A stretch of DNA of 9,236 nt, from positions 1-9,236 of the forward strand of contig JACZJD010000781.1 of the NCBI GenBank assembly GCA_014860725.1, written 5' to 3'. A program made the position numbers and the translations under genes. Below the pieces are notes generated by a model. That model searched no databases. It was not told the DNA's origin and was given only the letters and a program-made list of their open reading frames with translations. The stretch's first letter is position 1. The number at the start of each line of letters is the position of its first letter. The stretch comes from Aquamicrobium sp. Its GTDB lineage: Bacteria; Pseudomonadota; Alphaproteobacteria; Rhizobiales; Rhizobiaceae. This document shows, piece by piece, positions 1 to 6,757 of this stretch.

Positions 1-155
1 GCCGAGAGGTCGGCGATGGCCACGACCTTCAGCCCCGGCGCCGTCGGCGCCTGCGCCAGGAACATGGAGCCGAACTTGCCGGCTCCGATCAGGCCGACGC
101 GCACCGGCTTGCCGCCGGCCGCGGCCGCGGCGAGGGATCTCGAATAAAGGTTCAT
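1..155 (-). CDS. NAD(P)-binding oxidoreductase, N-terminal fragment (homoserine dehydrogenase-like/SAF type likely)
   Basis: This is the first 51 codons of a gene that continues past the left edge. The visible protein begins MNLYSRSLAAAAAGGKPVRV and then shows a Rossmann dinucleotide-binding start, GLIGAGKFGSMF (glycines at residues 24, 26 and 29), followed by a second strand ending VVAIADLS, whose Asp49 could contact the ribose of the cofactor. The start is supported by a strong GGAGGAG ribosome site about 8 bases upstream. From memory, this type of N-terminus resembles the homoserine dehydrogenase-like proteins that carry a C-terminal SAF domain and occur in rhizobial sugar-acid clusters, but the domain that would prove this is outside the window. 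A Gfo/Idh/MocA-type oxidoreductase is the alternative. It lies 55 bases downstream of the isomerase gene on the same strand and is probably the third gene of that operon. Confidence 0.75.
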   Translation of the reverse strand, partial: MNLYSRSLAAAAAGGKPVRVGLIGAGKFGSMFLAQAPTAPGLKVVAIADLS

Positions 156-210
156 TGCGGCTACTCCTCCGGCCGCCGGCGCATGCCCGGCATGCGCGTG
201 CGGCGACAGA

Positions 211-996
211 TCATGATGGTTTCACAAGATAGGGACGGGCCCAGGCAAGTCCGGCGAGGGTGCCGGCCCGGGGCGTGTATTCGGCGCCGACGAAGCCTTG
301 GTAGCCCGAGCGCTCGACGGCGGCGAAGACGCCGCTCCAGTCGATGTCGCCGGTGCCCGGCTCCGCGCGCGACGGCGCGTCGGCGATCTGGACATGGCGT
401 ATCCACGGCATGCAGGCGCGGAATTGCGCGACGACGGGCTCGCCCGCCCTGGCGCAATGGTAGACGTCGAACAGCAGCCCGGCATTGTCCTTGCCGAGCG
501 CGCGGAGCAGCGCCACGGCGTCGTCCAGCGACCGGATGAAGTAACCGGGCACATCACCGGGGTTGAGCGCCTCGACGACGATGCCGACGCCGGCCTGCGC
601 GGCCCGGTCCGCCGCCCACGCCATGTTGGCGCGCCAGACCGCGGCGCAGCTTTCGCGGTCGCATTCGGCATCGGGGACGCCGGAGAGCACATGGACGAGC
701 CGGTTGCCGAGCGCCGCGGAACAGTCGAGCGCGGTCTCCACGGCTTCGCGGAATTCGTCCTGGCGCCCCGGCAGGCAGGCAAGGCCGCGATCTCCCTCGC
801 GCGTCCCCTTCGGCGCGTTGAGCAGCACGAGGGGGATGCCCGCCTCACGGCGCGCGGCCGCGACATCGGCGACGGCGTGGTCGTAGGGGTATTGCGCCTC
901 GACCGCGGCGAAGCCGGCGCGGCGCGCCGCGGCGAAGCGCTCGAGGAAGGGCAGCTCCGCGAACATCGTCGACAGATTGGCGCTCAGACGCAGCAT
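211..996 (-). CDS. hyi: Hydroxypyruvate isomerase / 2-oxo-tetronate isomerase family TIM barrel
   Basis: A 261-residue protein of the xylose-isomerase-like TIM barrel superfamily, at the usual length of the Hyi/OtnI family (about 258). These enzymes interconvert hydroxypyruvate and tartronate semialdehyde, or 2-oxo- and 3-oxo-tetronate. The family metal and acid/base residues are visible in order: Glu142 in VVEALNPGDVPGYF, Asp177 and His180 in LLFDVYH, His201, Gln203 and Asp206 in HVQIADAP, the EPGTGDIDW loop, and Glu239 in VGAEYTP. The protein should be cytosolic. The start has no strong ribosome site, and the gene follows the cupin by 25 bases, so translation may depend on the upstream gene. 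No glyoxylate carboligase or 3-oxo-tetronate kinase/decarboxylase (otnK, otnC) is visible, so the exact substrate is open. The family call is firm; the symbol refers to the family, not a proven reaction. Confidence 0.88.
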   Translation of the reverse strand: MLRLSANLSTMFAELPFLERFAAARRAGFAAVEAQYPYDHAVADVAAARREAGIPLVLLNAPKGTREGDRGLACLPGRQDEFREAVETALDCSAALGNRLVHVLSGVPDAECDRESCAAVWRANMAWAADRAAQAGVGIVVEALNPGDVPGYFIRSLDDAVALLRALGKDNAGLLFDVYHCARAGEPVVAQFRACMPWIRHVQIADAPSRAEPGTGDIDWSGVFAAVERSGYQGFVGAEYTPRAGTLAGLAWARPYLVKPS

Positions 997-1021
997 GCCG
1001 GCCGATCCGTATAGAGCGGGC

Positions 1022-1429
1022 TCAGCCCATGAGATCCCTGGCCGACAGGTGCTCGACCTCCTCGTCGCTGCCCTCGAAGGTGCGCGTCACCTTGGTGGAG
1101 CTGTAGATCCACAGGATGCGCATCGGCTCCTCGCCGGTGTTGCGGAACGCGTGCACCTTGCCGGCCGGAATATAGGTCGTGTCGTACCGGACCAGCGGCG
1201 TGATGGTGCCGTCCACCTCGACCTCGCCCTGCCCTTCGAGAAGCGTCACCTGCTCGTCGCAGTTGTGCTTGTGCATGGGCGCGCCGAGACCCTTGGGATA
1301 GACGCTCATGCCGGTGGTGAACTTCGCGTCCGGGGCGGTGAAATGCGTCACCAGCGGCGTCGTCTCGATGCCGCTGCCGCGCGGGATGCGCTTGATGGAG
1401 GCGACCGGGAAGATATGCGTTTGCGACAT
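1022..1429 (-). CDS. Single-domain cupin protein
   Basis: A 135-residue cupin_2 protein with both cupin motifs intact. Motif 1 has the metal ligands His53, His55 and Glu59 (PMHKHNCDEQ, then GQGEVEVDG). Motif 2 has PAGKVHAFRNTG with His93. A metal-binding small beta barrel is therefore likely. Such stand-alone cupins act as sugar or keto-acid isomerases, lyases, dioxygenases or ligand sensors, and nothing in the sequence decides between these. The start at MSQTHIF is preferred because the frame upstream (to a TTG at 1525 or ATG at 1519) is low-complexity and would begin inside the operator at 1518-1541; the preferred start lacks a clear ribosome site. It is first in a leftward operon with the Hyi-type isomerase (25-base gap), which suggests a shared substrate or consecutive steps. 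Confidence 0.85.
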   Translation of the reverse strand: MSQTHIFPVASIKRIPRGSGIETTPLVTHFTAPDAKFTTGMSVYPKGLGAPMHKHNCDEQVTLLEGQGEVEVDGTITPLVRYDTTYIPAGKVHAFRNTGEEPMRILWIYSSTKVTRTFEGSDEEVEHLSARDLMG

Positions 1430-1517
1430 GGCGGATGGTCCGTTGCTGATGGGGCGGACAGGGCCTGCCTGCCCGACGATCGGGTGGGATTTCATAGCCT
1501 TAGGCAAGGCGTCCTGC

Positions 1518-1541
1518 ATTGTCAATTATAATGTCAACAAT
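1518..1541. promoter_or_regulatory. Putative GntR operator with overlapping -10 element, in front of the cupin operon
   Basis: An AT-rich 24-bp island (only five G/C) in otherwise very GC-rich DNA. Its ends are ATTGT and ACAAT, an outer inverted repeat. The + strand holds TATAATGTCAACAAT at 1527-1541, nearly the same as TATAATTGTCAACAAT at 8005-8020 beside the regulator gene. A second copy of the half-site, ATTGTCAAT, lies at 1518-1526. The minus strand has a perfect TATAAT at 1530-1525 and two TTGACA hexamers (1537-1532 and 1525-1520), so a leftward promoter is likely here, though no -35/-10 pair with both good matches and 17-bp spacing could be fixed. It sits about 90 bases before the cupin start. 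The role as operator is inferred from the shared motif. Confidence 0.6.
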
Positions 1542-1592
1542 CCTGTGGCGATCCGGCGTGGCCTTGCCGGCCATGCGCGGAAGCCTGCCGCA

Positions 1593-1631
1593 GCCCTCTC
1601 CGCGGCGGGCGCGGAGGAGGCGGGAGAGGGC
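1593..1631. repeat. GC-rich inverted repeat in the 1430-1699 non-coding gap
   Basis: Perfect 9-bp arms GCCCTCTCC (1593-1601) and GGAGAGGGC (1623-1631) flank a 21-base GC-rich loop that can also form a competing stem (CTCCGC with GCGGAG). It lies 69-107 bases beyond the stop of the HD-domain gene. There is no T-tract on either side, so it is not a standard intrinsic terminator. It may be a degenerate intergenic palindromic element of the kind common in rhizobia, or a structure at the 3' end of the six-gene transcript. Apart from this and the operator at 1518-1541, nothing is recognisable in the gap. Confidence 0.4.
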
Positions 1632-1699
1632 CGTTCCGGTCGGGGCACAGGGGCGGTTGGCGCGCATCGGTTTCGTCCTGTTCCGGCGGGCCGAAAAGG

Positions 1700-2293
1700 C
1701 TACTTCTGGTAGAACGGCCGCTTGCCCAGCGACAGCATGACGTGGTCGGCGGAGAAGTAGTCCGCGTGGTGGAGGACGAGCGCTTCCGGGGTCTCGGGGT
1801 GGAACGGCGCGTTGCCCGCATGCAGCGCGACATGGGAGACGACGATGTGGTCGAACCCCAGCTCCTTCAGCAGCATCGCGCCGATCACGCCGTGCTGGAG
1901 CTGCCCGGCCAGCCGCGACGGGCGCGTGCCGCCGTCGCCGTCGGGCTCGCTTAGCAGCGGCTTGTCCACGTCGTGGAGGATGAGGATCGGCAGCAGCGTG
2001 TCGGGATCGAATTCGATGCCCCATTCCTCGGTCGCCTGCCGCGCGAGGAGCACGCCGGCCCGCGTGACCTCGTTGACGTGGCGGATGAGCGGGGCGTCGA
2101 GCCCCGCCGCGAAGGGCACGTCGGCGAAGTCCGCGTAGCGGCTGGACCTCCAGGTGCTCACCCACGCCGTGACGATGTCCTCCCGCACCGCCTCGCCGAC
2201 GAGGTCGAGGCCCCATATCTCGCGGGCGATCCGGTCGCGCTGCGGGGAGGGGGAGCGGTCCACCGTGTAGGGGTGCGCGCCGTAGTCTCTCAT
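1700..2293 (-). CDS. HD-domain metal-dependent protein (phosphohydrolase or HD oxygenase, function unknown)
   Basis: A 197-residue soluble protein with an HD-domain pattern: His72 (LIRHVNEVTRAG), the doublet His107-Asp108 in LILHDVDKPLL with Lys111, His134 in QLQHGVIGA, a candidate His158 (VALHAG; His149 and His154 are nearby alternatives) and Asp178 in LHHADYFSAD. H...HD...H...H...D is the six-ligand arrangement of dinuclear HD proteins, which include phosphohydrolases and the di-iron oxygenases MIOX and PhnZ. The simple HD hydrolases use fewer ligands. The start is supported by GAGAGGGAC just upstream, and the gap from dctM is only 15 bases, so it is the last gene of the TRAP/dehydrogenase operon. 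No signal peptide or membrane segment is seen. The HD call is sound, but whether it hydrolyses a phosphoester or oxygenates a substrate is undecided. Confidence 0.82.
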   Translation of the reverse strand: MRDYGAHPYTVDRSPSPQRDRIAREIWGLDLVGEAVREDIVTAWVSTWRSSRYADFADVPFAAGLDAPLIRHVNEVTRAGVLLARQATEEWGIEFDPDTLLPILILHDVDKPLLSEPDGDGGTRPSRLAGQLQHGVIGAMLLKELGFDHIVVSHVALHAGNAPFHPETPEALVLHHADYFSADHVMLSLGKRPFYQK

Positions 2294-2308
2294 CGCTGTC
2301 CCTCTCTG

Positions 2309-3580
2309 CTAGTTCACGAGGAAGGTCGAGAATTGCGGGATGTAGGTCGTCAGCATCAGCACCAGCAGCATCAGCACGATCTGCGGCCAGATCGCCCTGC
2401 TGATCTGGCCGAGCTTGAGGCCGCTGATCGCCATGCCGACGAACAGGCAGTAGCCGATGGGCGGGGCCGCCATGCCGATCGCCACGTTGGTGACGATGAT
2501 CGCGCCGAACTGGATGGGATCGACGCCCATCGAACTGGAGATCGCGATCAGCAGCGGGCCGAGGATGACCATGATGGCGATCTCGTCCATCACCGCCGCC
2601 AGCAGGAAGAAGGCGAGGTTGAGCAGCAGCAGCACGAGCCACTTCTCGCTGACGCTCTCGGTCAGGTAGGTCGCGAACTTCACCGCGATCTGCTCCTGGG
2701 CGACGATGACGCCGAACCCGGTCGAGACCACGATGATCGCCATCACCATGGAGCTCATCTTGAGCGAGTCGAGCGCGATGGGCATCAGGTTGCGCAAGGT
2801 CAGCTTGCGCTCGATCGCGAAGCCGACGAAGAGCGCGTAGAGGCAGCTGACGCCCGCCGCCTCGGTCGGGGTGAAGATGCCGCCATAGATGCCGCCGAGG
2901 ATCAGCACCGGCGAGAACAGCGCCCAGCGCCCGTCCCACAGCGCCCGGCCGGCCGCGCCCCATGTCGCGGGGTCGAGGCGGGGGATGGCGTGGCGGCGGG
3001 CGTGGAAATAGCAGATCACCAGCAGGCCGGCGGCGATGGTGACGCCGGGCGTGATGCCGGCGAGGAACAGCTTGCTGATCGACTGCTCGGCGATCATGCC
3101 CCAGATGACGAAGGCGATCGACGGCGGGATCAGCGGCCCGAGCACGCCGGCGCTGACGGTGACGGAGGTCGCGAACGGGGCGCTGTAGCCGCTGCGGACC
3201 ATGGCGGGGATGAGGATCGAGCCGATCGCCGCGGTGGTGGCCGGCGCGGAGCCGGAGATGGCCGCGAAGATCATGGCCGCGATGACGGCGACCATGGCGA
3301 GGCCGCCGGTCCTGTGGCCGACGAAGGCCTTGGCCAGCGTTATCAGGCGCTCGGATATGCCGCCGACCGACATCAGCCCGCCGGCGAGGATGAAGAGCGG
3401 CACGGCGAGCAGGCTGAACGACTGCGAGCCGGCGACGAGCTGCTGCGCCAGGAAGGCCGGCTCCATGCCGGCGACGCTGAGGGCGACGATGACGGACACG
3501 CCGAGCGCGATGGCGAATGGCGCGCCGAACAGGACGAGCCCGCCGAAGGTGCAGACCAGCATGAGGGCCGTCGTGCTCAT
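2309..3580 (-). CDS. dctM: TRAP transporter large permease subunit, DctM family
   Basis: A 423-residue, very hydrophobic protein at the normal DctM length, with about a dozen membrane segments. It forms the sodium-driven translocation core of a TRAP transporter with DctQ. Family motifs run in order: FAAISGSAPATTAAIGS, GPLIPPSIAFVIWG, GGIYGGIFTPTEAAGV, MDEIAIMVILGPLL and IGMAAPPIGYCLFVG. The chosen start MSTTALMLVC has a GGGAGG ribosome site at 3593-3588, seven bases upstream, and its ATG overlaps the dctQ stop as ATGA, typical of translational coupling. A longer reading in the same frame to 3928 is only an overlap with dctQ. Substrate cannot be told from the permease; the neighbours suggest a hydroxy or keto carboxylate. 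Confidence 0.95.
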   Translation of the reverse strand: MSTTALMLVCTFGGLVLFGAPFAIALGVSVIVALSVAGMEPAFLAQQLVAGSQSFSLLAVPLFILAGGLMSVGGISERLITLAKAFVGHRTGGLAMVAVIAAMIFAAISGSAPATTAAIGSILIPAMVRSGYSAPFATSVTVSAGVLGPLIPPSIAFVIWGMIAEQSISKLFLAGITPGVTIAAGLLVICYFHARRHAIPRLDPATWGAAGRALWDGRWALFSPVLILGGIYGGIFTPTEAAGVSCLYALFVGFAIERKLTLRNLMPIALDSLKMSSMVMAIIVVSTGFGVIVAQEQIAVKFATYLTESVSEKWLVLLLLNLAFFLLAAVMDEIAIMVILGPLLIAISSSMGVDPIQFGAIIVTNVAIGMAAPPIGYCLFVGMAISGLKLGQISRAIWPQIVLMLLVLMLTTYIPQFSTFLVN

Positions 3581-4110
3581 GGCGCGGCCTCCCGGGGGCC
3601 GGTGTGCAGGCCAAGCAGGCGTGCGCCCGCGAACAGCGCGATGAGGACGCCGCTGGCGACGGGCATGGCGTTCAGGATCTCGAGCGGGTAGCGGATGGCC
3701 GCCGATTTCGAGCCCCACATGAAATCCATGAAGCGCCAGCCGGACCATGCCACGAAGACGCCGAAGCCGGCGGCGATCAGGTCGAGGACCTTGTCGTGGA
3801 AGGGCTGCAGCGCCCGCGGCAGCATGCCCCTGGTCTCGATGGAGACGTGGAAGCCCTCGCGGACGCCGAAGGCGATGCCGCCCAGCGTCAGCCAGGAGAA
3901 CATCAGCATGGCCAGCTCCTCGCTCCATGCCGGAGGCGAGCCGAAGCCGTAGCGCATGACGACCTGAAGGCCGACGCAGGCGACCACCATGGCGAGCGCC
4001 AGCCCCAGCGTCGCCGCCAGCAGCCGCGCCGCACCGTCAACAACGTAGCGAAACATCCGCATCACCCAGCCCCGCAGTTCCGGCCCGAAGGACCGCATGA
4101 GACCCGACAT
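3577..4110 (-). CDS. dctQ: TRAP transporter small permease subunit, DctQ family
   Basis: A 177-residue membrane protein with four hydrophobic segments. It shows the DctQ signature: QVVMRYGFGSPPAWSEELA, then FSWLTLGGIAFGVREGFHVSIE, in which an aromatic-Ser-Glu-Glu turn precedes the second and third helices. DctQ pairs with DctM in the inner membrane and helps dock the binding protein. The start is uncertain: MSGLMRSFG at 4110 is used here, but ATGs at residue 5 and at MRMFRYVV (residues 17 and 19) lie just before the first helix, and none has a strong ribosome site. The stop overlaps the dctM start by four bases. It follows dctP after a 71-base gap that contains a strong hairpin. Confidence 0.92.
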   Translation of the reverse strand: MSGLMRSFGPELRGWVMRMFRYVVDGAARLLAATLGLALAMVVACVGLQVVMRYGFGSPPAWSEELAMLMFSWLTLGGIAFGVREGFHVSIETRGMLPRALQPFHDKVLDLIAAGFGVFVAWSGWRFMDFMWGSKSAAIRYPLEILNAMPVASGVLIALFAGARLLGLHTGPREAAP

Positions 4111-4136
4111 CGCACGACGCCCCGCGCGGACGCCGC

Positions 4137-4160
4137 CTTCCGGCCGCGGCCGGCCGGAAG
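4137..4160 (-). other. Stem-loop between dctP and dctQ
   Basis: Perfect 9-bp arms CTTCCGGCC and GGCCGGAAG enclose six bases. The stem can be lengthened by four more pairs (CCGC/GCGG) with one bulged C. It begins 22 bases after the dctP stop and ends 26 bases before the dctQ start, with no T-tract. A hairpin in this place would protect the upstream dctP message from 3' decay, or let only part of transcription through, so giving more binding protein than permease. That function is inferred from known differential expression in binding-protein transport operons. Confidence 0.5.
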
Positions 4161-4181
4161 CGGTGCCCGGCGGGTGCGCCG

Positions 4182-5192
4182 TCACTCCACGGAGGCTGCC
4201 GTCTCCAGCGCGGCGTCGAGCAGGTCGGAGCCGACGATGCCGCGATACTTCTCGTAGATCGGCGCCACGGCCTCCTGGAACGGCTTCAGGTCGTCGATGG
4301 TGTTGATCGTCATGCCCTGCTGCTCCAGCACGGCGAGGACGTCCTGGCCGATCTCGTAGGAACGCTGGCGCTGGGTCTCGCCGGCCGCCGTGGCCGCCTC
4401 CTGCACGATCGCCCGGAGGTCTTCGGGCAGGGCGTCGAACCGGCGCTTGGAGATCATGAACTCGAGCGCCGAATAGGTGTGGTTCGACATCGACAGGTAC
4501 TTCACGACCTCGGCGAACTTGTTCTGCTCGATGACGGAGGGCGGCGCCTCCAGCCCGTCGATGGTGCCCTGCTGCACGGCGGTGTAGACCTCGCCCCACG
4601 CCATCGGCACGGCGTTGCCGCCGAGCGATTCCACCATCTCGATGTAGATCGGGCTCTGGATGACGCGGAACTTGACGCCGGCCATGTCGGCGGGCGTGTT
4701 GATCGGGCGCACGTTGTTGACGAGGTTGCGGAAGCCGCCTTCCATGTAGCTCAGCACCATCAGGCCCTTGTCCTTGACCTTTTCCGCCAGCGCCGCGCCG
4801 ACCGGGCCGTCGAGCACCGCCCGCGCCTGCTTCTCGTTGGCGAACAGGAAGGGCAGATCGGTGAGCGCGAATTCGGGCACGACCTGGGAATTGACCGCGC
4901 TCGACATCACCGCCATGTCGACGGTGCCGAGCCGCATGCCCTCGAGCATGGCCTTCTCGTCGCCGAGCGCGCGGTTGGGGAAGAGATGGACCTCGATGCG
5001 GCCGTCGGAGCGGCGCTCGACCTCCTCCTTGAAGGCGCGCGCGCCGATGGCGTAGGGGTCGTTGGCGCTGTCGCCGGTGGTCCAGCCGACCTTCAGCGTA
5101 TGGTCGGCGGCCAGGGCGGCTGCGGCCGTCAGGCCGCTCGCGCCGATGCCCACGGCCGCGGCAAGCAGCCAGCTCTTCAGCATCCGTTTCAT
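4182..5192 (-). CDS. dctP: TRAP transporter periplasmic solute-binding protein, DctP family
   Basis: A 336-residue binding protein at the usual DctP length. The N-terminus is a signal peptide: MKRM, a hydrophobic run, then AAALA before ADHTLKVGW, with cleavage likely after Ala28. The core carries the DctP hallmarks: Arg155 in GGFRNLVNN; Arg176 in GVKFRVIQSP, the conserved arginine that in this family salt-bridges the substrate carboxylate; and the signature VPMAWGEVYTAVQQGTIDGLE (residues 195-215). The start has a GGAGG ribosome site seven bases or so upstream (about 5199-5203). It is the first TRAP gene, 101 bases after the aldehyde dehydrogenase, and should feed DctQM. The conserved arginine implies an acid substrate; which acid is unknown. 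Confidence 0.94.
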   Translation of the reverse strand: MKRMLKSWLLAAAVGIGASGLTAAAALAADHTLKVGWTTGDSANDPYAIGARAFKEEVERRSDGRIEVHLFPNRALGDEKAMLEGMRLGTVDMAVMSSAVNSQVVPEFALTDLPFLFANEKQARAVLDGPVGAALAEKVKDKGLMVLSYMEGGFRNLVNNVRPINTPADMAGVKFRVIQSPIYIEMVESLGGNAVPMAWGEVYTAVQQGTIDGLEAPPSVIEQNKFAEVVKYLSMSNHTYSALEFMISKRRFDALPEDLRAIVQEAATAAGETQRQRSYEIGQDVLAVLEQQGMTINTIDDLKPFQEAVAPIYEKYRGIVGSDLLDAALETAASVE

Positions 5193-5231
5193 GTCATTCC
5201 TCCACTTTTCATTCGCTGTGGTTTCACCGAC

Positions 5232-5250
5232 CTCTCCGGCAACCGGAGAG
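5232..5250 (-). other. Short hairpin in the gap between the aldehyde dehydrogenase gene and dctP
   Basis: Perfect 8-bp arms CTCTCCGG and CCGGAGAG close a three-base loop (CAA). It lies 44 bases after the dehydrogenase stop and 40 bases before the dctP start, within a 101-base gap. No run of T follows on the minus strand, so it reads as a processing, stability or partial-termination structure and not a full terminator. Effects on expression are inferred. Confidence 0.45.
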
Positions 5251-5293
5251 AATGCCTCACGGGGCCGGTCCCGCCCTGTCGGGGGTGGGGCCG

Positions 5294-6736
5294 TCACTTC
5301 CGCCGCTCGTGGCGCTCCGTGACGAAGCGGGTGACGAGGTAGGCGTCCATCGCCTCCGTGCCGCCTTCGGAGCCGTAGCCGCTGTCCTTGACGCCGCCGA
5401 ACGGCGTCTCGGGCAGGGCGAGCCCGAGATGGTTGATGGTCAGCATCCCGGCCTCGATCCGCCGCTCGATCTCGGCCCTGGTGGCGGCCGACTGCGTGAA
5501 CGCATAGGAGGCGAGGCCGAAGGGAAGCCGGTTCGCCTCCTCCAGCGCCGCGTCGATGCCGGAGAACGGGACGAGCAGGGCGACCGGGCCGAACGGCTCC
5601 TCGTTCATGACGCGCATGCTCCGGTCGAGGCCGGAAAGCACCGTCGGCTCGTGGAAATTGCCGGCATTGCCGATGCGCTTGCCGCCGAGCTCCACCTTGG
5701 CGCCCCTGTCGCGGGCGTCGGCGATCAGCGACTGGATCGCGTCGAGGCGGCGGGCCGAAACCAGCGGCCCCATGGTCGTGCCCTCCTCGAGGCCCGGCCC
5801 GACCCTGATCTTCGCGGCCTCGGCCACGAAGGCGTCGCGGAATTCGTCGAACGCCTTCTCCTCGACGAGGAAGCGGGTCGGCGAGACGCAGACCTGACCG
5901 GCGTTGCGGTATTTCGAGCGGGTCATGAGCGCGGCGACCGACGCGACGTCGCTGTCGGCGAACACCAGCACCGGGGCGTGGCCGCCGAGCTCCATCGTGG
6001 CGGGCTTCATGTGCAGCCCGGCCAGCGATGCGAGCTGCTTGCCGACGGCGACGGAGCCGGTGAACGAGACCTTGCGGATCGCCGGATGGGCGGTGAGATG
6101 GGCCGATATGTCGGCCGGCACGCCGTAGACGAGGTTGAGGACGCCGGCGGGCAGGCCGGCCTCGTGCAGCACCTGCGCCAGGACGGCGGCGGAGGCGGGC
6201 GTCTCCTCGGCCGGCTTCAGCACCATCGAGCAGCCGGCGGCGAGCGCCGCGCCGATCTTGCGCGCCGCCTGCGACACCGGGAAGTTCCACGGCGTGAAGG
6301 CGGCGACCGGGCCTATCGGCTCCTTGAGCACCGTTTGCCGGACGTGGGGATCGCGGGCCGGGATGATCCGGCCATAGGTACGCCGCGCCTCCTCGGCGAA
6401 CCAGTCGAGGACGTCGGCCGCCGTCTCGACCTCGGCCCGCGCCTCGGCGAGCGGCTTGCCCTGTTCCAGGGTCAGGATGCGGGCGGTCTCCTCCGCCCGT
6501 CCGCGCAACGCGGTTGCGCCGCGGCGCAGCACGTTCGACCGCTCCAGCACGCTGGTGTCGCGCCAGCGGCCGAAGGCGGCGTGGGCGGCGCGTGCGGCCG
6601 CCTCGAGCTGGTCTTCCCCGGCGACGGCGACCCGGCCGATCACGGCCCCGGTCGCGGGATCGAGGACGTCGACCGTGCCGCCGCTGCCGGCAACCCTGCG
6701 TCCGTCGATGAACAGTTCGGTGTCGGGATAGGTCAT
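5294..6736 (-). CDS. NAD(P)-dependent aldehyde dehydrogenase, succinate-semialdehyde dehydrogenase-like
   Basis: A 480-residue complete ALDH-superfamily enzyme of the length of succinate-semialdehyde and 2-oxoglutarate-semialdehyde dehydrogenases. Catalytic residues are all present: Asn151 in FTPWNFPVSQ, Lys174 in VLKPAEETP, the FTGS cofactor loop at 225-228, Glu249 in MELGGHAP, the nucleophile Cys283 in NAGQVCVSP, and Glu380-Pro-Phe in NEEPFGPV. The closing PETPFGGVKDSGYGSEGG segment is typical of the GabD-like group. It oxidises a semialdehyde to the acid in the cytosol. The gene starts 21 bases after lhgO, in the same operon. In E. coli lhgO also sits beside a gabD, so the pairing is familiar, but no gabT or csiD/glaH is seen here. 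The exact semialdehyde cannot be assigned. Confidence 0.92.
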   Translation of the reverse strand: MTYPDTELFIDGRRVAGSGGTVDVLDPATGAVIGRVAVAGEDQLEAAARAAHAAFGRWRDTSVLERSNVLRRGATALRGRAEETARILTLEQGKPLAEARAEVETAADVLDWFAEEARRTYGRIIPARDPHVRQTVLKEPIGPVAAFTPWNFPVSQAARKIGAALAAGCSMVLKPAEETPASAAVLAQVLHEAGLPAGVLNLVYGVPADISAHLTAHPAIRKVSFTGSVAVGKQLASLAGLHMKPATMELGGHAPVLVFADSDVASVAALMTRSKYRNAGQVCVSPTRFLVEEKAFDEFRDAFVAEAAKIRVGPGLEEGTTMGPLVSARRLDAIQSLIADARDRGAKVELGGKRIGNAGNFHEPTVLSGLDRSMRVMNEEPFGPVALLVPFSGIDAALEEANRLPFGLASYAFTQSAATRAEIERRIEAGMLTINHLGLALPETPFGGVKDSGYGSEGGTEAMDAYLVTRFVTERHERRK

Positions 6737-6757
6737 GGATAGCCGCTCGCCGTGGGT

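Noticed and set aside
1430..1525. A 32-residue N-terminal extension of the cupin from a TTG at 1525 or ATG at 1519.
   Set aside because: It would start within the operator and -10 region, and the added residues show no cupin-like feature. A leaderless start at 1519 cannot be fully excluded.
1593..1631. Intrinsic terminator after the HD gene.
   Set aside because: The loop is 21 bases and no T-run follows on either strand; kept only as an inverted repeat.
1500..3614. A 704-codon leftward open frame overlapping dctM, the HD gene and the gap.
   Set aside because: It is out of frame with the recognisable dctM and HD proteins, is rich in Arg/Pro/His, and shows no domain. Long open shadow frames are expected at this GC content.
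1973..3691. A 572-codon rightward open frame opposite dctM and the HD gene.
   Set aside because: Composition is extreme (Asp/Arg/Glu/His-rich, repetitive) and it mirrors the codon pattern of the real genes on the other strand; no motif.
4033..4046. ACCGTCAACAACGT inside dctQ resembles the operator core.
   Set aside because: It lacks the ATTGT arm, is not AT-rich, lies in a coding region and has no gene start beyond it that would need control.
5252..6742. A 496-codon rightward frame opposite the aldehyde dehydrogenase.
   Set aside because: Antisense shadow of a clearly recognised gene with full catalytic motifs.
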